Notes: generated from the sequence alone by a model not told the origin. Shown: positions 26,697 to 35,182, counted from the stretch's first letter. The stretch: DNA of 64,000 nt from Pseudomonas delhiensis (GCF_900187975.1 NZ_FZPC01000014.1:1-64000); one strand, 5' to 3'. Program-made: numbers and translations.

Positions 26697-27038
26697 TCAG
26701 TCGTCGCGGGTCAGCACTTCCAGCAGCTCGATTTCGAAGATGAGGTTGGAGTTCGGCTTGATGTGCGTGCCGATCTGCCGCTCGCCATAGGCCAGGTGGG
26801 CCGGCACGAAGAGCTTGCGCTTGCCGCCGACCTGCATGCCCATCAGCCCTATGTCCCAGCCTTTAATGACGCGTCCGGTGCCGATCACGCACTGGAAGGG
26901 GCGGCCCTTGTCGTAGGAGGAGTCGAAGACGCTGCCGTCTTCCAGGGTGCCCCTGTAGTTCGTGGTGATCAGGGCGCCCTTGACCACCGCCTTGCCGTCG
27001 CCCGGGCGGATGTCCTCGATACGCAGTTCGTCGCTCAT
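26697..27038 (-). CDS. FKBP-type peptidyl-prolyl isomerase
   Basis: A 113-residue cytoplasmic FKBP domain. Typical features include YRGTLEDGSVFDSSYDKGRP, VIKGWDIGLMGMQVGGKRKL and PAHLAYGERQ. ATG at 27038 is preceded by AGGAAG. The C-terminal FEIELLEV strand is complete, so the gene is full length. It ends 12 bp from the convergent thiM stop. Confidence 0.92.
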   Translation of the reverse strand: MSDELRIEDIRPGDGKAVVKGALITTNYRGTLEDGSVFDSSYDKGRPFQCVIGTGRVIKGWDIGLMGMQVGGKRKLFVPAHLAYGERQIGTHIKPNSNLIFEIELLEVLTRDD

Positions 27039-27127
27039 GTCTGTCTTCCTATCGCAGGTGGCGGCCCGGCCGGGCCGTTTCGGGGCGCCGTTTTCGCAGG
27101 AAACGCCGCGCAAGGCAACAGGCGGGC

Positions 27128-27490
27128 TCAGGAGTCCTTGTTGAGCAACGCGGCCAGCCCGGCCAGCGCCTTGTGCGTGACCTTCGGCCCGCTGGCGCCG
27201 GCGTCGTTGCCCTGGTAGTGGGCGTCGACCTGGCGCTGGTGCTCGTTGTCGTGGCAGTAGAGGCACAGCAGCTCCCAGTTGGAGCCGTCCTCGGGGTTGT
27301 TGTCGTGGTTGTGGTCGCGGTGGTGCACGGTCAGCTCGCTCAGGCGCTTGCCGGAGAACTCGCGGCCGCAGCGCCCGCAGATCCAGGGGTACATCTTCAG
27401 GGCCTTTTCCCGGTAGCTGCTCTCGCGGCGCTGCTGCGCCTCGGCCAGGAGCTGGTCGACCTTGCTGGTGGGTTTGGCGGGGGTTGGCAT
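27128..27490 (-). CDS. yajD: YajD-family HNH nuclease
   Basis: A 120-residue HNH protein. A zinc knuckle (CGRCGREF and CLYCHDNEH) frames the nuclease core (LTVHHRDHNHDNNPEDGSNW). This matches YajD. I use the ATG at 27490 (MPTPAKPTSKVDQLL); the frame extends 13 codons further up without support. The biological role of YajD is not known. It is transcribed divergently from a repeat-rich gap and followed by the FKBP gene. Confidence 0.88.
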   Translation of the reverse strand: MPTPAKPTSKVDQLLAEAQQRRESSYREKALKMYPWICGRCGREFSGKRLSELTVHHRDHNHDNNPEDGSNWELLCLYCHDNEHQRQVDAHYQGNDAGASGPKVTHKALAGLAALLNKDS

Positions 27491-27603
27491 GGTGGTGGCT
27501 CGGGGTGGTTGGGGGCAGGTTTCCAGCATACCTCCGTTGGGGGGGGATTTGCTTTTTGTGGGGGGCTTGGGGACTTTTCCTGGTTGCGCTGGTGCCAGGG
27601 TTA

Positions 27604-27832
27604 AGAGCGCCCTCTCCCTAACCCTCTCCCTGAAGGGAGAGGGGACCGTTCGGTGCGATCTGGTTTTCCCGAGTCAGCCGGCAAACACGGCGGTTTCCAG
27701 CTGAAACCATGCCTTATCTCGGCACGGACTGGCCCCCTCTCCCTTCAGGGAGAGGGCTGGGGAGAGGGAACGGAGCAACCGGCAACATCATGGTCACCGG
27801 CTAGCACGGTTCGCGAGCAAGCTCGCTCCTAC
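27604..27832. repeat. Composite hairpin repeat (copy 2) and adjacent REP element
   Basis: About 27604-27757 repeats, with minor changes, the composite element at 21043-21197: GCGCCCTCTCCCTAACC, a CTCTCCCTGAAGGGAGAG hairpin, AGCCGGCAA, GCTGAAACCAT, TCTCGGCACGGA and a terminal CTCTCCCTTCAGGGAGAG hairpin. A REP element on the opposite strand (GTTCGCGAGCAAGCTCGCTC) lies at 27809-27832. Confidence 0.78.
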
Positions 27833-27843
27833 GAAGAGCACCC

Positions 27844-28254
27844 CTACGAATTTTGCTCCGGCCCCGTCGCCGGCCGATCATCCGGCCGCGACCAGATCCA
27901 CAGGTTGCCGATCGCCATTCCCAGCACCACCGCGTACAGCCAGTAGCCGTGGGGCAGGGTGACCAGCATGATCGCCAGCGCCGCGAGCATCGCCAGGCTG
28001 GCGGCGACCTTGGCCCGGCGGGCGATGGCGCGGCCGTTGCGCCAGTTGGCGAGGATGGGGCCGAACAGCCGGTGGTTCTCCAGCCAGGCGCTCAGCCGGG
28101 GCGAGCTCCTGGCCGCGGCCCAGGCCGCCAGCAGGACGAACTCGGTGGTCGGCAGGCCGGGCACCACCAGGCCGACCATGCCCACGCCCAGGCTGGTGTA
28201 AGCGAGCAGGGCATAGAGCAGGCGGGCGGTGCGCGAACGGGCGGGCTGGGACAT
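27844..28254 (-). CDS. YbaN-like DUF454 membrane protein
   Basis: A 136-residue protein with about three membrane helices. The YbaN hallmark GLVVPGLPTTEFVLLAAWAA is followed by SSPRLSAWLENHRLFGPIL and KVAASLAMLA. Relatives are often near heme and iron genes but have no known function. I choose the ATG at 28254 (MSQPARSRT); an upstream start would overlap the heme oxygenase stop. It is co-oriented with hemO, 67 bp downstream of it. Confidence 0.85.
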   Translation of the reverse strand: MSQPARSRTARLLYALLAYTSLGVGMVGLVVPGLPTTEFVLLAAWAAARSSPRLSAWLENHRLFGPILANWRNGRAIARRAKVAASLAMLAALAIMLVTLPHGYWLYAVVLGMAIGNLWIWSRPDDRPATGPEQNS

Positions 28255-28321
28255 CGGGACGGCAGCGACGGGGGTGACAGGCGCATCCTGGCCGCTGCCG
28301 GGATGCGCGTCAATCACCGCG

Positions 28322-28921
28322 TCAGGCGCGGGCGGCGGCATGCTCGTAGGCGTGCTGCAGCAGCACGCCGAAACGCTCGAAGGCGGCCAGGGCGCCGGCT
28401 TCGGCTTCGCGCTCTTCCGCGGCGCTCAGCGCCAGGCCGTCGAGGGTGCGGGTGAAGCGCTTCCAACCTTCGGCGCGGCCGCCGGCCGGCTCGCCCAGGT
28501 GGCGGGCGCCGAAGTTCTCGTCCAGGCCCAGGGCGGCCACGCGCTTGATCAGGAAGGCGGCGCCGAGCTTGGAGCCCTCGGAGACGAACAGCCAGCCCAG
28601 GGCTTCGGCGCGGGATGGCCTGGCGAGCGCGCCGGCCACCGGCGCCGGGACTTCCGCGCCCAGGTCGGCGAGGTCGGCCTTGGCCTGCAGGGCGCGGCAG
28701 CGCTCGGGCAGGTCGGGGAAGAGGGCGCCCAGCTCGGCGTCCTGGTACAGCGCCTGCAGTTCCGACTGGAACAGGTACTGGGCGACGACGAAGGGGGTGA
28801 AGTTCTCGCGGCTGGCGAAGGGCTCGTGGGCCTTCACCGCGTTGTCCAGGCACTGGTGCGGGGCGTGGGTCGCCAGGTTCAGGCGCTGGGAGCGCAGGGC
28901 GGGGGCTTCCAGGGTGGTCAT
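28322..28921 (-). CDS. hemO: Heme oxygenase HemO/PigA
   Basis: A 199-residue biliverdin-forming heme oxygenase that releases iron from imported heme in the cytoplasm. Its proximal histidine lies in ATHAPHQCLDNAVKAHEPFA, and the distal helix is GWLFVSEGSKLGAAFL. Other blocks (LRSQRLNL, LDENFGARHL) match PigA of P. aeruginosa closely, so the delta-biliverdin regiochemistry of PigA is plausible though not proven. It lies 268 bp downstream of a heme-type TonB receptor on the same strand, and YbaN follows. Confidence 0.93.
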   Translation of the reverse strand: MTTLEAPALRSQRLNLATHAPHQCLDNAVKAHEPFASRENFTPFVVAQYLFQSELQALYQDAELGALFPDLPERCRALQAKADLADLGAEVPAPVAGALARPSRAEALGWLFVSEGSKLGAAFLIKRVAALGLDENFGARHLGEPAGGRAEGWKRFTRTLDGLALSAAEEREAEAGALAAFERFGVLLQHAYEHAAARA

Positions 28922-29006
28922 GCAACGGGTTCCTTGAAGTGGTGGATCACTGAAGACGAGACGAACGAGAGAGGGAAAAACGTAAAGAACGATGAGAGAT
29001 TTTCCT

Positions 29007-29147
29007 GTAGGAGCGGGCCCTGCCCGCGATTTCGCGCGCAGGGCGCGCTCCTACGGGTGAATCCGGAGGTGGGCATGGCGTAGGAGCGGATCTTATCCGC
29101 GAATCGCGCCGGTGGTTCCGGCTATCGCGGACAAGGTCCGCTCCTAC
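29007..29147. repeat. Two REPIN-like inverted REP pairs
   Basis: Pair one at 29007-29054 runs from GTAGGAGCGGGCCCTGCCCG to a facing GCGCGCTCCTAC. Pair two at 29080-29147 runs from GTAGGAGCGGATCTTATCCG to a facing GGACAAGGTCCGCTCCTAC. Each is two inverted REP units around a short spacer. They sit between the heme receptor stop and hemO, where they could also attenuate or stabilise the shared transcript. Confidence 0.75.
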
Positions 29148-29189
29148 ACCGTCGGTACCCGCAACATCATCCTACGAAGAGCGGTTACC

Positions 29190-31793
29190 TCAGATATCCC
29201 ACTCCAGGTTGAGCGAGAAGTTGCGGCCCGGCTGGGTCAGGCGGTCGAGGTTGGCCGGGGCCAGCACCGCGGCCTCGCCGACGCTGTCGTAGCCGCGCAC
29301 GTCGTCCCACAGCCAGTACTTCTTGTCGGTGAGGTTGTACACGCCGGCGTTCAGCGTCAGGTCGTCGGTCAGCTTGTAGTAGGCGGTCAGGTCGAGGATG
29401 CCGAAGCCGGGGGTCTTGAACTGGCTGCTGGTGCCGTCCGGGGCGTTGAAGGTGGTGTCGTCGACGCGGTCCTTGCGCTTGACCAGGGTCCAGTTCAGTA
29501 GGCCGCCGTAGACCTGGCCGGGGGCGTCGTAGCCCAGGCCGAACACGCCGGTCAGCGGGTTGACGCTGTTGATCGGCTCGCCGGTGTCCTTGTTGCGGCC
29601 GTAGGCGTAGGCCACCGAGCCCTTGGTGTAGAGGCCCTGGGGCGCGCCGAACGGGGCCAGTTCCAGGCGGCCCTTGAGCTCCACGCCCTTGATGATGGCG
29701 TGCTTGATGTTGTTGCTCTGGAAGGTGACCTCGTTGTAGCCGGCGGTGATGGCGTCCTCGTTGATGAAGTCGCGGTACTTGTTGTAGAACACCGAGACGT
29801 CGAAGGTGCCGACGTCGAAGGTGCCGCGCAGGCCGGTCTCGTAGCTCTGGCTGCGCTCCGGGTCGAGGTCCGGGTTGGGTTCGACGCGGTAGCCGCTGGT
29901 GGGGTTGTCGAAGCGGCCGTACAGGGCCTTGGCGGTCGGGGTGCGGAAGCCCTGGGCGTACTGGCCGTACCACAGGTAGTTGTCGTCGAAGGCGTAGGTC
30001 ACGCCGAGCTTGGGCGAGAGCTGGTGCCAGGTCTTGTCCTCGCTGCTGACCTCGCCGTCGCCGCTCTGGTCCGCGGTGTTGAGGAACTCCTCGGTGATGT
30101 GCGGCTTCAGCCGGGTGTAGTCGTAGCGCAGGCCGGGCAGGAAGGTCCAGGCGTTCCAGCGGATCTCGTCCTGGGCGAACAGGCCGTAGGTGTCGATGGT
30201 CGGGTCCGGGAAGTCGCTGCTGCGCGCCAGCACGTCGCTGGCGCTGGTGGCGCCGACGGCGCTGCAGCCGCGGCCCACCGCCAGGCAGGTGCCGTTGCCT
30301 TCGCGGTAGCCGGTGACCTTCTGCCGCTTGAGGTTGGTGCCGTAGGTCAGCAGATGGTCGGTCTGGCCCAGCTCGAAGCTCTTGTCCAGCTGCAGGTCGA
30401 ACACCCACTGGCGTTCCTTGTAAAGGGTGTCGCGGGTGCGCAGGACCTGGCGGGTGATGGGGTAGTAGAACTCCTCGGTGCCCTGTTCGGTCTTCGCCAC
30501 CTGGTAGTTGAAGGTCCACTTGGCGTGGTCGGCCAGCGCGCTGTCGAGCAGGAACTGGTGGTCCAGGCCGAAGCGCTCGCGGGTGATGGTGTCGTTGGCC
30601 TTGCGCCACTGGTACATGCCGCCGGGCAGCACGCTGTCGGGGATGGTCGGCGCGCCGTTGAAGTAGGGGCCGCCGTAGGCGCTCTTCTGGTCGGAGTCGA
30701 CGTCGTCCTTGTAGTGCTCGTAGGTCAGGCCGAAGCGCGAGCCTTCGGCGTAGTTCCAGCCCAGCTTGGCCAGCACGTTGGTGGTGCGCACGTCCTCGGG
30801 GTTGGCCTCGGTGCGGGAGAGGCCGGTGCCGCCGTGGCTGCCGTAGGACTCGGTCTCGTGGCCGTTGCGCTGGCTGACGTGGAGCAGGGCGTCGAAGTCG
30901 TCGTGGCGGCCGGCGACGGTGGCGGAGGTCAGCCAGCTGTCGTCGGCCGAGCTGTAGCCGGCCTTCAGGCGCGCGCCGACGTCCTTGCCGTCCTTGATGA
31001 TGTCGTCCGGGTCGAGGGTGAAGTAGCTCACCGCGCCGCCGATGGCGTTGCTGCCGTACAGCGCCGAGGCCGGGCCGCGGAGGATTTCCACGCGCTTGAC
31101 GATCTCCGGGTCGACGTAGTTGCGCTCGGTCTGGGCATAGGGGCCGTTGAAGAAGGAGCCGGGGATCTCGACGCCGTCGACCTGCGTCAGCACGCGGTCG
31201 CCGTCGATGCCGCGGATGTTGTAGCCGGTGATGCCCGAGCGCTGGCCGGTGCCGCCGACGCTGACGCCCGGCTCGTCGCGCACCAGGTCCTTGATGCTGT
31301 TGACGTTGTTGCGGTCCAGGTCGGTGCGGCTGCGCACGCTGACGCTGTTCGGCACCTCGTTGACGTTCTGCGCCTGGCGGGTGGCGGTGACGGTCTGCGG
31401 TTGCAGCTCGATGGCGCGGGCGCCCGGGGTGCGGAACAGCACGACGTTGCGTTCGGAGACCTGGCGGTAGTCCAGGCCGCTGCCGGCCAGCAGGCGCTTG
31501 AGCGCCTGCTCGGCGCCCAGGCGGCCGGTGACGCCGGGGGAGGTGACGCCGCTGGCCAGTTCCGCCGGCAGGGCCACCTGCCAGCCGGTGACCGAGCTGA
31601 AGGCATTCAGCGCGCCGGCCAGCGGCTGGCGCTCGATGGCGAAGCGGTAGCCGGCCTGGGCCTGGCTGCTGGGTTCGGCGGCCTGGGCGCTGACGGCGGG
31701 CGCGGCGGCCAGGGCGATGGACAGTGCCAGCAGCGAAAGGCTGGCCGGTGCGCGCAGGCGATGCAGGGTGGAGCGTCGGGCGTGAGGGATCAT
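29190..31793 (-). CDS. TonB-dependent heme/hemoglobin receptor with signalling (STN) domain
   Basis: An 867-residue outer-membrane receptor. A signal peptide ends near residue 39. An STN domain (about 47-115, FAIERQPLAGALNAFSSVTG) shows it can signal to an inner-membrane regulator. The plug begins near IELQPQTVTATRQ (TonB-box region) and contains ILRGPASALYGSNAIGGAVS. The barrel has heme-receptor-type FRTPTAKALYG and PNPDLDPERSQSYE motifs and ends SLNLEWDI, with the final charged/aromatic pattern usual for barrels. HemO encoded next supports heme as substrate; HxuA or HasR-like receptors are the closest concept. The ATG at 31793 has a GAGAG site; a longer frame upstream is rejected. Confidence 0.9.
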   Translation of the reverse strand: MIPHARRSTLHRLRAPASLSLLALSIALAAAPAVSAQAAEPSSQAQAGYRFAIERQPLAGALNAFSSVTGWQVALPAELASGVTSPGVTGRLGAEQALKRLLAGSGLDYRQVSERNVVLFRTPGARAIELQPQTVTATRQAQNVNEVPNSVSVRSRTDLDRNNVNSIKDLVRDEPGVSVGGTGQRSGITGYNIRGIDGDRVLTQVDGVEIPGSFFNGPYAQTERNYVDPEIVKRVEILRGPASALYGSNAIGGAVSYFTLDPDDIIKDGKDVGARLKAGYSSADDSWLTSATVAGRHDDFDALLHVSQRNGHETESYGSHGGTGLSRTEANPEDVRTTNVLAKLGWNYAEGSRFGLTYEHYKDDVDSDQKSAYGGPYFNGAPTIPDSVLPGGMYQWRKANDTITRERFGLDHQFLLDSALADHAKWTFNYQVAKTEQGTEEFYYPITRQVLRTRDTLYKERQWVFDLQLDKSFELGQTDHLLTYGTNLKRQKVTGYREGNGTCLAVGRGCSAVGATSASDVLARSSDFPDPTIDTYGLFAQDEIRWNAWTFLPGLRYDYTRLKPHITEEFLNTADQSGDGEVSSEDKTWHQLSPKLGVTYAFDDNYLWYGQYAQGFRTPTAKALYGRFDNPTSGYRVEPNPDLDPERSQSYETGLRGTFDVGTFDVSVFYNKYRDFINEDAITAGYNEVTFQSNNIKHAIIKGVELKGRLELAPFGAPQGLYTKGSVAYAYGRNKDTGEPINSVNPLTGVFGLGYDAPGQVYGGLLNWTLVKRKDRVDDTTFNAPDGTSSQFKTPGFGILDLTAYYKLTDDLTLNAGVYNLTDKKYWLWDDVRGYDSVGEAAVLAPANLDRLTQPGRNFSLNLEWDI

Positions 31794-32132
31794 CGAGGGC
31801 TCTCTTCTGAGTGTCGTCGCATTAAAAATGCGAATCAGTTGCATTGGCATCTGACGAAACGATCGAGGCCTCGGGATCGCGTAAAAATAATTTTTGGGGA
31901 ATCGGGAGCCCGACCGTAGGGCGGATGACCGTTCGCGGTTATCCGCCGCTGGCCCATGCACCGAGGCCCACGAACAGCGGCGGATAACGCCGTAGGCGTT
32001 ATGCGCCCTACGAGTTAGCGGGAATTACAAGGACTACACCTGACCTCGCTCCCGCTCGGGACGGCCCCCTCTCCCGCTTGCGGGAGAGGGTTGGGGAGAG
32101 GGCGCTCCTACAAGGGCGAGGGCAGGCGGGGT
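31794..32132. promoter_or_regulatory. Receptor promoter region with possible Fur site and a REPIN-like pair
   Basis: 339 bp without a gene. An AT-rich patch at about 31824-31847, containing AAAATGCGAATCAGTTGCAT, partly resembles a Fur box and lies 30-55 bp before the receptor start. An inverted pair of the GTAGGGCG/TTATCCGCCG repeat family fills 31915-32012. A CCCTCTCCCGC-GCGGGAGAGGG hairpin at 32066-32090 could end the anti-sigma transcript. Confidence 0.5.
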
Positions 32133-32882
32133 TCAGAACCCCAGCAACTGCCCCACCTGGTCCCCCTGCGGGTTGTCGCTGCGGCTCACCAGCGCGTAGT
32201 TGTAGTCGCCCTGGCTCCAGTAGCGCGTCAGCAGCTCGCCGTCCTGCCGCTGGCCGTGGGGCAGCAGGAGGTGGCCGGGGCCCGGCGGGCGGATGAAGAA
32301 GCTCAGGCGGTGGCCCTGGGCGTCTTCGTATATCACCAGCGCCGCCGCGCCCTGCTCGGTGGCCAGCAGGCGCGCGCCGACGGTGCGCAGGCCCAGGCGG
32401 TCGAGGTCGGAGGGCAGGCTGGCGTTCTCCAGGTAGCGGCCGAGCCAGTTGCGCACGTTCTCGCCGGCCCGGGTATCCAGCGGCGCGCTGCTGCCGTTGG
32501 CGGCGAACAGGCGGTAGGCCTGCACCGCGTCCTCCATCGGCTTGCCGTGCCGGACCAGGCTCATCTCGCGGGCCTGCCAGCCGCCCAGGCTGCCCACGCC
32601 CAGGGCCACCAGCAGGGCGGCGGCGACGGCCAGGCGGGCGTGGCGGCGTTCGCGCAGGCGGCGGCGGATGTGCGCCGGGTCCAGCGCCGCGCCGGCCGGC
32701 GGCAGGGGGCGGCTGGCCAGGGCGGCGCGCAGGTGCTGGGCGTCCTGTTTCCAGCCCTCGACGCGGCGGGCGTCCTGCGGGTGGCTGGCCAGCCAGGCCT
32801 CGATCCACTGCCGGCGCTCGGCGTCCAGCTGGCCGTCGACGTAGGCGTGCAGGTCGCTTTCGGTAGGAGTCAGTTCGCTCAT
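32133..32882 (-). CDS. Membrane anti-sigma factor
   Basis: A 249-residue protein with an N-terminal cytoplasmic anti-sigma domain (SDLHAYVDGQLDAERRQWIE), one membrane helix (about 83-103, LAVAAALLVALGVGSLGGW) and a periplasmic domain of about 145 residues. It lacks the zinc-binding HxxxCxxC motif of ZAS anti-sigma factors and is not of the FecR type. Its ATG overlaps the sigma factor stop by 4 bp. It should hold the adjacent ECF sigma factor at the membrane until a periplasmic signal is sensed. Confidence 0.87.
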   Translation of the reverse strand: MSELTPTESDLHAYVDGQLDAERRQWIEAWLASHPQDARRVEGWKQDAQHLRAALASRPLPPAGAALDPAHIRRRLRERRHARLAVAAALLVALGVGSLGGWQAREMSLVRHGKPMEDAVQAYRLFAANGSSAPLDTRAGENVRNWLGRYLENASLPSDLDRLGLRTVGARLLATEQGAAALVIYEDAQGHRLSFFIRPPGPGHLLLPHGQRQDGELLTRYWSQGDYNYALVSRSDNPQGDQVGQLLGF

Positions 32883-33388
32883 TTGAGTACCCGTAGGGAA
32901 GGGGCGCCGCCACTGCCTTCGCTGAGCGCGCGCAGGGCCTGGCGTGCGCGCGACAGGCGCGACATCACGGTGCCGATGGGGATCTGCAGGGCCTCGCCGA
33001 CCTCGCGGTAGCTCAGCCCCTCGACGCTGACCAGGGTGAGCAGGGCGCGCTGTTCGGCCGGCAGGCGTTCGAAGGCCTCCAGGGTGGACTGGGCGCTGAC
33101 GATGTCCTCGGTGGAGGGGCTGTGTTCGTCCGCGCCGCCGAACAGCGAGAGGATGCGCGCATAGCGGCGGGCGCGGCGCTGGCCGTCGACGAACAGGCGG
33201 TAGAGGATGGCGAACAGCCAGGCGCGCAGGTCGCCGTCGCCGCGCTTGCCGCCCCAGGCCGACAGGGCCTTTTCCAGGGTGGCCTGGACCAGGTCGTCGG
33301 CGCTGGCCGCGTGGCGCGTCAGGGAGAGCGCGAAGCGCCGCAGGCGCGGCAGCAGTTCGCGCAGTTGCTGGTCATCCAGTTCGTTCAT
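32879..33388 (-). CDS. ECF RNA polymerase sigma factor
   Basis: A 169-residue ECF sigma factor. Region 2 is visible in RHAASADDLVQATLEKAL and LRAWLFAILYRLFVDGQRR; region 4 in LPAEQRALLTLVSVEGLSYR and GEALQIPIGTVMSRLSRARQ. It is encoded head-on with a catalase-like peroxidase gene (170 bp gap) and translationally coupled to its anti-sigma. The same GGAATAA-N14-CGTC motif lies upstream of both directions, indicating autoregulation and control of the peroxidase operon. Confidence 0.92.
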   Translation of the reverse strand: MNELDDQQLRELLPRLRRFALSLTRHAASADDLVQATLEKALSAWGGKRGDGDLRAWLFAILYRLFVDGQRRARRYARILSLFGGADEHSPSTEDIVSAQSTLEAFERLPAEQRALLTLVSVEGLSYREVGEALQIPIGTVMSRLSRARQALRALSEGSGGAPSLRVLK

Positions 33389-33433
33389 CGCACCGCGGCC
33401 GTCGGCCGTCTCCGTGGTTCGTCGAGCCCGTGG

Positions 33434-33458
33434 GACGAGCCTGCGGGCAGTTTATTCC
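33434..33458 (-). promoter_or_regulatory. Predicted ECF promoter for sigma/anti-sigma operon
   Basis: On the minus strand GGAATAA (33458-33452) is separated by 14 bp from CGTC (33437-33434), 46 bp before the sigma-factor ATG. The identical motif and spacing occur on the opposite strand in front of the peroxidase gene. This is strong internal evidence for a shared ECF promoter. Confidence 0.72.
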
Positions 33459-33494
33459 ACCGCCGATCGGCCTTGCGGCGGATTTTCCGTGCCG

Positions 33495-33520
33495 GGAATA
33501 ACCGGGCGCCTGGGACGTCG
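33495..33520 (+). promoter_or_regulatory. Predicted ECF promoter for peroxidase/cytochrome b561 operon
   Basis: GGAATAA (33495-33501), 14-bp spacer, then CGTCG (33516-33520), about 38 bp before the peroxidase ATG. It matches the divergent sigma-gene promoter in both elements and in spacing. Confidence 0.72.
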
Positions 33521-33557
33521 TACGGGCTCATCGAACGCAGCCCAACGAGGACGCCCC

Positions 33558-34619
33558 ATGACCCAACCCGACTCGGCGCCGCCGAACCTGCCCCTGCGCC
33601 TGGCGGCCATCGCCCTGGCGGTGGGCGGCCTGGCCGCCGCCTTCGCCTACGCCGCCGGCTGGATCGGCCCGCAGCGCCTGACCCCGGCGCGCCTGGTGGA
33701 CAGCCTGGAGCGCAACGCCGGCGTCTACCCGGCCTACCGCCGCAACCACGCCAAGGGCCTGTGCGTGGTCGGCCATTTCGACAGCAACGGCGCCGGCGGC
33801 GAAGTTTCCCGCGCCGCGCTGTTCGCCCCGGGCAGCGTGCCGGTGGTGGGGCGCCTGGCCATCCCCGGCGGCAACCCGGCCGCCAGCGACGGCGCCGCGC
33901 CGATCCGCAGCCTGGCCCTGCGCTTCCTGCCCGGGCACGGCGGCGAATGGCGCACCGGCATGAACGCCATGCCGGTGTTCGTGGTGAACAGCGTGCAGGG
34001 CTTCTACGCGCTGCAACAGGCCTCGCAGCCGCAGCCGGGCAGCGGCAAGCCCGACCCGGCGAAGCTGGCCGCGTTCTTCCAGGCGCACCCGGAGACCGCC
34101 GCCTTCCGCGAATGGGTGAAGCGTTCCACGCCCTCGTCCAGCTATGCCAACAGCGCCTACTACGGCCTCAACGCCTTCCTCCTGGTGGACGGGCAGGGCC
34201 GCGAGCACCCGGTGCGCTGGTCGGTGCAGCCGGAGGCGCCGTACCAGCCGATCAGCGCCGAGCAGCGCGGCGAGGCCGACTTCCTCGCCGCCGAGCTGCA
34301 GCAGCGCCTGGCCCGGGGGCCGCTGAAGTGGCGCCTGCAGCTGACCCTCGGCGAGCCCGGCGACTCCACCGCCGACGCCACCCGCGCCTGGCCGGCGCAG
34401 CGCCGCAGCATCGATGCCGGCGAGCTGGTCATCGAACGCGCGCTGCTCGAGCAGGGCGGGCCCTGCCAGGACGTCAACTACGACCCGCTGGTGCTCCCCG
34501 ACGGCATCCGCGCCTCCGACGACCCGCTGCTGAGCGCGCGCTCGGCGGCCTATTCGGAGTCCTTCAACCGCCGTACCCGCGAACAGGCCGCCCTGCCGGC
34601 CAGGGAGCCGCAGCCGTGA
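33558..34619 (+). CDS. Membrane-anchored catalase-family (SrpA-like) peroxidase
   Basis: A 353-residue catalase-related heme protein, much shorter than true catalases. An N-terminal hydrophobic segment (about 11-33, LAAIALAVGGLAAAFAYAAG) should anchor or export it to the periplasm. The distal histidine is in YRRNHAKGLCVVGHFDSNG, the distal asparagine in PVFVVNSVQGFYAL, and the proximal tyrosine in LLSARSAAYSESFNRR. ATG at 33558 follows GAGGA. A cytochrome b561 overlaps its stop, suggesting that electrons from the quinone pool reduce peroxide or an organic peroxide here; that coupling is inferred. Confidence 0.88.
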   Translation: MTQPDSAPPNLPLRLAAIALAVGGLAAAFAYAAGWIGPQRLTPARLVDSLERNAGVYPAYRRNHAKGLCVVGHFDSNGAGGEVSRAALFAPGSVPVVGRLAIPGGNPAASDGAAPIRSLALRFLPGHGGEWRTGMNAMPVFVVNSVQGFYALQQASQPQPGSGKPDPAKLAAFFQAHPETAAFREWVKRSTPSSSYANSAYYGLNAFLLVDGQGREHPVRWSVQPEAPYQPISAEQRGEADFLAAELQQRLARGPLKWRLQLTLGEPGDSTADATRAWPAQRRSIDAGELVIERALLEQGGPCQDVNYDPLVLPDGIRASDDPLLSARSAAYSESFNRRTREQAALPAREPQP

Positions 34620-35182
34620 ACGCCGAACCCCGCTACTTCCCCTTGCCGTTGCGCATCCTGCACTGGCTGATGGCGCCGCTGGTGATCGCCATGCTGCTGA
34701 TCGGCCTGGCCATGGTCGCCAGCGCATCGCCCGCCCACGCCACCCTGGTGGCGATCCACAAGCCCCTGGGCGCGGCCCTGCTGGTGCTGGTGCTGCTGCG
34801 CCTGGCCATCCGCCTGAGCGGCCGGGTGCCGCCGCTGCCGCGGGCGATGCCGCGCTGGCAGCAACGCCTGGCCCATGCCTCGCACTACCTGCTGTACACG
34901 TTGCTGGTCCTGCAGCCGCTGGTGGGCTGGACCATGCAGTCGGCCGGCGGCTACCCGGTGGTGCTGTTCGAAGGTCACGAGCTGCCGGCCCTGGTCGATC
35001 CGTCGGTGTGGCTGCACAGCGTGCTGCGCAGCGCCCACAGCCTGATCGCCTACCTGTTGATGGCGACCATCCTGCTGCACCTGGCGGCCGCCCTGTTCCA
35101 TGGCCTGGTGCGCCGCGACGCGGTGCTGCCCAGCATGACCGGCGGCCGCCTGCCGGCCGACGCCCCGGGAGAACGTCCATGA
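34616..35182 (+). CDS. Cytochrome b561-family membrane protein
   Basis: A 188-residue four-helix di-heme cytochrome b. Heme-ligand histidines appear in ILHWLMAPLV, LVAIHKPLGAALL, LAHASHYLLYTLLV and ILLHLAAALFH. The start is GTG at 34616, overlapping the peroxidase stop (GTGA), a translational-coupling arrangement. It probably carries electrons from quinol to the periplasmic peroxidase. Confidence 0.87.
   Translation: MNAEPRYFPLPLRILHWLMAPLVIAMLLIGLAMVASASPAHATLVAIHKPLGAALLVLVLLRLAIRLSGRVPPLPRAMPRWQQRLAHASHYLLYTLLVLQPLVGWTMQSAGGYPVVLFEGHELPALVDPSVWLHSVLRSAHSLIAYLLMATILLHLAAALFHGLVRRDAVLPSMTGGRLPADAPGERP

Noticed and set aside
31824..31847. Firm Fur box before the heme receptor
   Set aside because: Only a partial match to the 19-bp consensus; kept only as a possibility in the region note.
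29700..31919. Long plus-strand reading frame (739 residues) opposite the heme receptor
   Set aside because: Composition is Val/Ala/Gly/Arg-rich with no motifs, as expected for antisense frames in GC-rich DNA; the minus strand encodes a clear TonB receptor.
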